Of a stretch of DNA of 9,519 bases, positions 6,158-9,519 are shown in pieces. The stretch is from an uncultured Succinatimonas sp. (GTDB lineage Bacteria; Pseudomonadota; Gammaproteobacteria; Enterobacterales; Succinivibrionaceae). The position numbers and the translations under genes are program-made. The stretch's first letter is position 1, and the number at the start of each line of letters is the position of its first letter. The stretch is from the NCBI GenBank assembly GCA_937896115.1, contig CALBLB010000121.1:1-9519 (forward strand), read 5' to 3'. The notes beneath the pieces were generated by a model. The model saw only the letters and a list, made by a program, of their open reading frames with translations. It searched no databases and was not told the DNA's origin.

Positions 6158-7672
6158 ATGCAATTCTCCGGAAACCTGTTGTTGCTTGAAAAAGACGAAG
6201 CACGCAGGAATACTTTGGAAACGGTACTCTCTTTTTTGGGATGTAACGTACAAAGCGGCAGTCTTGAAGACTGTCTTTGCTATCTTGATGCAGACGACGC
6301 GGATATCGACGCCTGCATAGCAGGCGATCTTGGCAGTGAACAAGGTGAAATTCTGCTTAATAAGCATCAGGATATTCCCTTCATTTTTGTTTTAGCTCCA
6401 AGCCCTAAATGTCAGGCCTGCCCAAATTTTATGGGAGCTTTGAATCAAGCAGATCCCCATGCAAACGGCGCATTGTTGTATGACGATTTAGTCTCACTTC
6501 TTCATTTTTGCCAGTCATTCAACTCGATGAAACGCTTAAAAAAAATGCACAATCAAAGTTCTGACGGCGAAAAGTACCTCATGAAAGTTTTGCGGGGACG
6601 AGGAAAAGCCATCACTTTGGTCAGAAGACTGATTGAACAAGTGGCTCCTGCAGAAGCCACCGTACTGATACTCGGGCAATCGGGTACAGGTAAAGAAGTA
6701 GTGGCACGTTCAGTACATGAGCTTTCAAAACGTCGCGGAGGACCTTTTGTTCCGGTCAACTGCGGAGCAATCCCAGGAGAACTGTTGGAATCGGAACTGT
6801 TCGGTCATGAAAAAGGAGCATTCACCGGTGCTTTTTCTACCCACGAAGGGCGTTTTGAACTTGCTAAAGGCGGTACTCTCTTTCTTGACGAAATAGGCGA
6901 CATGCCTCTTGCGATGCAGGTAAAATTACTGCGCGTACTGCAGGAACACACCTTCTCCCGCGTCGGCTCAAACAAACTGCTAAAAGCAGACGTCAGAATA
7001 GTAGCGGCCACCCACAGAGATCTTGAAAAAATGGTGGAAGACGGAACATTCCGTCAGGATCTTTATTACCGCTTGAATGTTTTTCCCATCAATATGCCGT
7101 CACTGGCCGAACGAGCAGATGACATTCCTCTTTTGTTACAACAATTGGTACATCAATACGGAGACGCCTCAGGCAATACTCTTCGTTTTACTCAAAGTGC
7201 TCTTGAAGCGCTGATGCAAGATCCATGGAAAGGCAATGTGCGTGAATTGTCTAATCTTGTGGAAAGACTGCTTATTTTGCACCCTAACGAAATAATTGAC
7301 CTTGAAGATCTTCCGCCTGCCTATCGCGGAGGGCAAGAACAATCATCTCCTGAAGACGAACGTGAGGCTCTTTTGGATGCTTTCTCCTGCAATGATGATG
7401 AAAGCGATATTTCCGAGATCCTGGCACAAAGCGGAATAACTTCTTTACCCAAACTCCCAGGTGAAGAAGAACTCTCAGGAGATTTTGCTCCCAAACTTTC
7501 AGAAGACGGGGTAAATTTAAAGGACATGGTTGCCGATATGGAAACAGGGCTTATTCGTCAAGCTTTGGATAAAAGTGGCGGAGTGGTAGCCAAAGCAGCC
7601 GAGCTTTTAGGATTGAGACGTACCACTTTGGTCGAAAAAATGAAAAAATACGGAATTTCGGCACAGGATTGA
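6158..7672 (+). CDS. flrA: Sigma-54-dependent flagellar master regulator, FleQ/FlrA type
   Basis: An AAA+ activator that opens sigma-54 promoters of flagellar genes. Of 504 residues, about 1-125 form a FleQ-type receiver-like domain with no convincing phospho-acceptor pattern. The ATPase core has Walker A GQSGTGKE (173-180), the sigma-54-contacting GAFTGA loop (220-225), Walker B GGTLFLDE (238-245), the sensor I region VRIVAATHRDL (279-289), the Arg-finger region FRQDLYYRLNVFP (298-310) and sensor II GNVREL (359-364). The C-terminal Fis-type helix-turn-helix (about 478-500) carries RRTTLVEKMKKYG, nearly identical to FleQ as I remember it. Oddities are Gln174 in Walker A where Glu is usual, a CxxC pair (Cys85, Cys88), and changes at presumed c-di-GMP contacts. 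GCGGAG lies five bases before the ATG. The gene diverges from flgJ and leads into pseB. The symbol fleQ would serve equally. Confidence 0.93.
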   Translation: MQFSGNLLLLEKDEARRNTLETVLSFLGCNVQSGSLEDCLCYLDADDADIDACIAGDLGSEQGEILLNKHQDIPFIFVLAPSPKCQACPNFMGALNQADPHANGALLYDDLVSLLHFCQSFNSMKRLKKMHNQSSDGEKYLMKVLRGRGKAITLVRRLIEQVAPAEATVLILGQSGTGKEVVARSVHELSKRRGGPFVPVNCGAIPGELLESELFGHEKGAFTGAFSTHEGRFELAKGGTLFLDEIGDMPLAMQVKLLRVLQEHTFSRVGSNKLLKADVRIVAATHRDLEKMVEDGTFRQDLYYRLNVFPINMPSLAERADDIPLLLQQLVHQYGDASGNTLRFTQSALEALMQDPWKGNVRELSNLVERLLILHPNEIIDLEDLPPAYRGGQEQSSPEDEREALLDAFSCNDDESDISEILAQSGITSLPKLPGEEELSGDFAPKLSEDGVNLKDMVADMETGLIRQALDKSGGVVAKAAELLGLRRTTLVEKMKKYGISAQD

Positions 7673-7684
7673 ACAGGATTTTTT

Positions 7685-8722
7685 ATGACAGTTAATTCAA
7701 CGGATCGCATTGCTCAATATTTACATGACAAAACCATCCTGATCACCGGCGGCACCGGATCTTTTGGCAACTGCTTTGTTTCCACAGTGCTGAAGAAATA
7801 TGCTCCGCGCAAGATCATCGTCTACTCAAGAGATGAACTTAAACAATATGAGATGCAAAATCGCCTCAAACAATATCAGGAACGTATTCGATATTTCATA
7901 GGAGACGTGCGCGATAAAACCCGCTTATCGTTGGCATTGCGCGGTGTAGACATCATTATCCACGCAGCTGCGATAAAACAGGTACCGGCTGCAGAGTACA
8001 ATCCCATGGAATGTATCAAAACCAATGTCATGGGAGCAGAAAACATTATTGAAGCCGCGCTTGAAAATAATATAGACAAAGTGGTGGCTCTCTCAACTGA
8101 CAAAGCAGCCAATCCTGTCAATCTTTACGGAGCCACCAAACTTTGCTCGGATAAACTTATGACGGCGGCTAACAATCTCTCAGGTGACAGACGTACGCGT
8201 TTTGCCGTAGTACGTTACGGCAACGTATCTGGATCCCGCGGCAGTGTCGTCCCTTTATTTAAAAAATTAAAAGCAGAGGGTGCCGACTTCATTCCCATTA
8301 CCGACAAACGCATGACGCGTTTTTGGATCACCTTGGAACAAGGTGTGGATTTCGTATTGCATGCACTGGTACGCATGCACGGCGGAGAGATCTTCGTTCC
8401 CAAAATTCCGTCAATAAAAATTACCGATCTTGCAAGGATCATCGCGCCTGAAATCCCGGTAAAAGAAATTGGAATAAGACCAGGTGAAAAAATCCACGAA
8501 GTGATGTGTCCTCGTGATGATTCTTCGCATATCATCGAATTCGATCGTTTCTTCATAATTCGTCCAGCACTTACATATTTTTGCGTCAACAGTAGCGATT
8601 ACTTGGTGACCAATCTCGGTGAGCAGGGAAAATATGTAAAAGAAGATTTTGAATACAATTCCCTGAACAATCCTGTCTACATGGACGACGCTCAATTGCA
8701 TGAGGTGTGTTTTAACTCATGA
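7685..8722 (+). CDS. pseB: UDP-GlcNAc 4,6-dehydratase (inverting) PseB
   Basis: A cytoplasmic short-chain dehydrogenase/reductase-fold enzyme. It removes water from UDP-GlcNAc and inverts C5 to give the UDP-4-keto-L-arabino-hexose, the first step to pseudaminic acid. The 345 residues are normal for the family. Visible are the NADP-binding TGGTGSFG (21-28), GDVRD (73-77), HAAAIKQVPAAEYNP (93-107), the catalytic stretch STDKAANP (137-144) with Asp139 and Lys140, and YGATK (148-152) with Tyr148. The Asp-Lys pair in place of the usual Thr/Ser and the following Tyr fit H. pylori FlaA1/PseB. RIRPGEKIHE-like IRPGEKIHE (264-272) and the tail FEYNSLNNP (322-330) also fit. AGGA lies six bases before the ATG, 12 bases after the regulator stop, so the genes are probably cotranscribed. 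Confidence 0.95.
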   Translation: MTVNSTDRIAQYLHDKTILITGGTGSFGNCFVSTVLKKYAPRKIIVYSRDELKQYEMQNRLKQYQERIRYFIGDVRDKTRLSLALRGVDIIIHAAAIKQVPAAEYNPMECIKTNVMGAENIIEAALENNIDKVVALSTDKAANPVNLYGATKLCSDKLMTAANNLSGDRRTRFAVVRYGNVSGSRGSVVPLFKKLKAEGADFIPITDKRMTRFWITLEQGVDFVLHALVRMHGGEIFVPKIPSIKITDLARIIAPEIPVKEIGIRPGEKIHEVMCPRDDSSHIIEFDRFFIIRPALTYFCVNSSDYLVTNLGEQGKYVKEDFEYNSLNNPVYMDDAQLHEVCFNS

Positions 8723-9519
8723 TCCCTTACAGTACCCAGAGCATAGATGCCGCCGATTACGATGCCGTGCTTGAAACTTTAAGCTCAAGATATCTGACTT
8801 GCGGTCCCAAAACCAAAGAATTTGAAGATGCCGTATGTGAGGTGACCGGTGCTGCATACGCTGTAGCGGTTAATTCATGCACTTCGGCCCTGCATCTTGG
8901 GGTTCTGGCTTCGGGTGTTGGTCCAGGAGATCTTGTATATGTTAGCGCCATAAGCTTTGCTGCCAGTGCCAACTGCGTGCGTATGGCAGGAGGTGATGTC
9001 GAATTCGTGGATGTAAATCCAAACGATGGCAATATAAATTGCGATCATCTCGCTTTAATGCTTGAAAAAGCAGAAAAAACAGGACGTCTTCCCAAAGCTC
9101 TGATTGCCGTAGATATGGCAGGAAGGCGTTGTGATTTTGAACGCATACAAACTCTGTCAAAACAATACGGATTTAAAATCATTGAAGATGCCGCACATGC
9201 TCTCGGAGCTGAGTACAAAGGCGACCAAGCAGGCTCAGGCAAATATGCAGACATCACCTGTTTTAGCTTTCATCCTGTAAAAATCATCACCACCGCAGAA
9301 GGCGGAATGGCACTTACCAATGATGAGCAGTTAGCTTTTAAAATGCGTGCGCTCTCCTCTCACGGAGTGATCCGTGAAAAGAATAAACTTAAGGATAAAA
9401 GTCATCCTGATTATTACTACGAAATGCAGGATCTTGGTTTTAACTACCGCATGTCCTGTCTACATGCATCTTTGGGGTTGTCTCAACTTGCAAAAATGCA
9501 GGTTTTCGTAGAAATGAGA
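8719..9519 (+). CDS. pseC: PLP aminotransferase PseC, 3'-truncated by the window edge
   Basis: Transfers an amino group from glutamate to C4 of the PseB product, giving UDP-4-amino-4,6-dideoxy-N-acetyl-beta-L-altrosamine, step two of pseudaminic acid synthesis. 267 codons are visible of a family of about 380. The ATG overlaps the pseB TGA by four bases (ATGA). No good ribosome site is at normal distance (GAGG is 13 bases away), so translational coupling is likely. Fold-type I, DegT/DnrJ/EryC1 family features are NSCTSALHLG (52-61), EDAAHALGAEYKG (156-168) with Asp157 for the pyridine nitrogen, and SFHPVKIITTAEGG (183-196) with the PLP lysine Lys188. The latter is the PseC-like form. The order pseB-pseC supports this assignment over other sugar aminotransferases. 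The reading frame is open to the last base. Confidence 0.93.
   Translation, partial: MIPYSTQSIDAADYDAVLETLSSRYLTCGPKTKEFEDAVCEVTGAAYAVAVNSCTSALHLGVLASGVGPGDLVYVSAISFAASANCVRMAGGDVEFVDVNPNDGNINCDHLALMLEKAEKTGRLPKALIAVDMAGRRCDFERIQTLSKQYGFKIIEDAAHALGAEYKGDQAGSGKYADITCFSFHPVKIITTAEGGMALTNDEQLAFKMRALSSHGVIREKNKLKDKSHPDYYYEMQDLGFNYRMSCLHASLGLSQLAKMQVFVEMR

Noticed and set aside
7660..7676. Possible sigma-54 promoter before pseB (GGCACAGGATTG)
   Set aside because: The GG is not followed by GC after 10 bases, so the essential spacing fails.
7663..7680. Direct repeat ACAGGATT at 10-base spacing before pseB
   Set aside because: Too short and isolated for a mobile-element footprint; the second copy simply supplies the pseB ribosome site.
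8757..9257. Minus-strand open frames in the last 760 bases
   Set aside because: They are antisense to pseC, which is open to the window edge and has clear aminotransferase motifs.

Overview
The window reads as chromosomal DNA of a motile Gram-negative bacterium, most likely a gammaproteobacterium. The grounds are an outer-membrane porin ending in Phe, a FleQ/FlrA-type flagellar master regulator, a two-domain FlgJ (rod cap plus peptidoglycan hydrolase), and start sites with ordinary Shine-Dalgarno sequences. The family Succinivibrionaceae (Aeromonadales) is a plausible home, but that is an impression from gene style and not something the sequence proves. No insertion sequence, integrase, tRNA, rRNA or CRISPR array is visible. 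This is ordinary flagellar and envelope DNA rather than an island.

Layout. (1) Bases 1-1172 (+) hold the 3' part of a major porin gene, beginning inside its signal peptide. It is followed by three short hairpins, the last a strong intrinsic terminator. A second terminator on the opposite strand (1282-1310) ends the flagellar operon that arrives from the right. (2) Bases 1333-5993 (-) hold a compact operon, flgJ-flgK-flgL plus an unrecognised 95-codon gene. Gaps are 62, 12 and 27 bases. (3) Bases 5994-6157 form a short divergent control region. Reading left, it has a near-consensus sigma-54 (-24/-12) promoter for flgJKL. Reading right, it has a sigma-70-like promoter for the regulator gene, with a 16-bp inverted repeat between its -35 and -10 boxes. 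(4) Bases 6158-9519 (+) hold a sigma-54 activator of the FleQ/FlrA type, then pseB (12-base gap), then pseC (4-base overlap, running off the window).

How it fits together. FlrA/FleQ proteins drive RNA polymerase with sigma-54 at flagellar promoters, and the flgJ promoter here has the layout such an activator needs. FlgJ caps the growing rod and cuts peptidoglycan to let it through. FlgK and FlgL form the hook-filament junction. PseB and PseC make the first two intermediates from UDP-GlcNAc towards pseudaminic acid, which usually decorates flagellin. The regulator therefore sits in one apparent transcription unit with flagellin-sugar genes and diverges from late hook/rod genes.

The points most worth following up are the divergent control region, the unknown 95-residue protein at the end of flgJKL, altered residues at the presumed c-di-GMP site of the regulator, and mosaic base composition in the porin loops. 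I did not find evidence for a wholly new multi-gene system.
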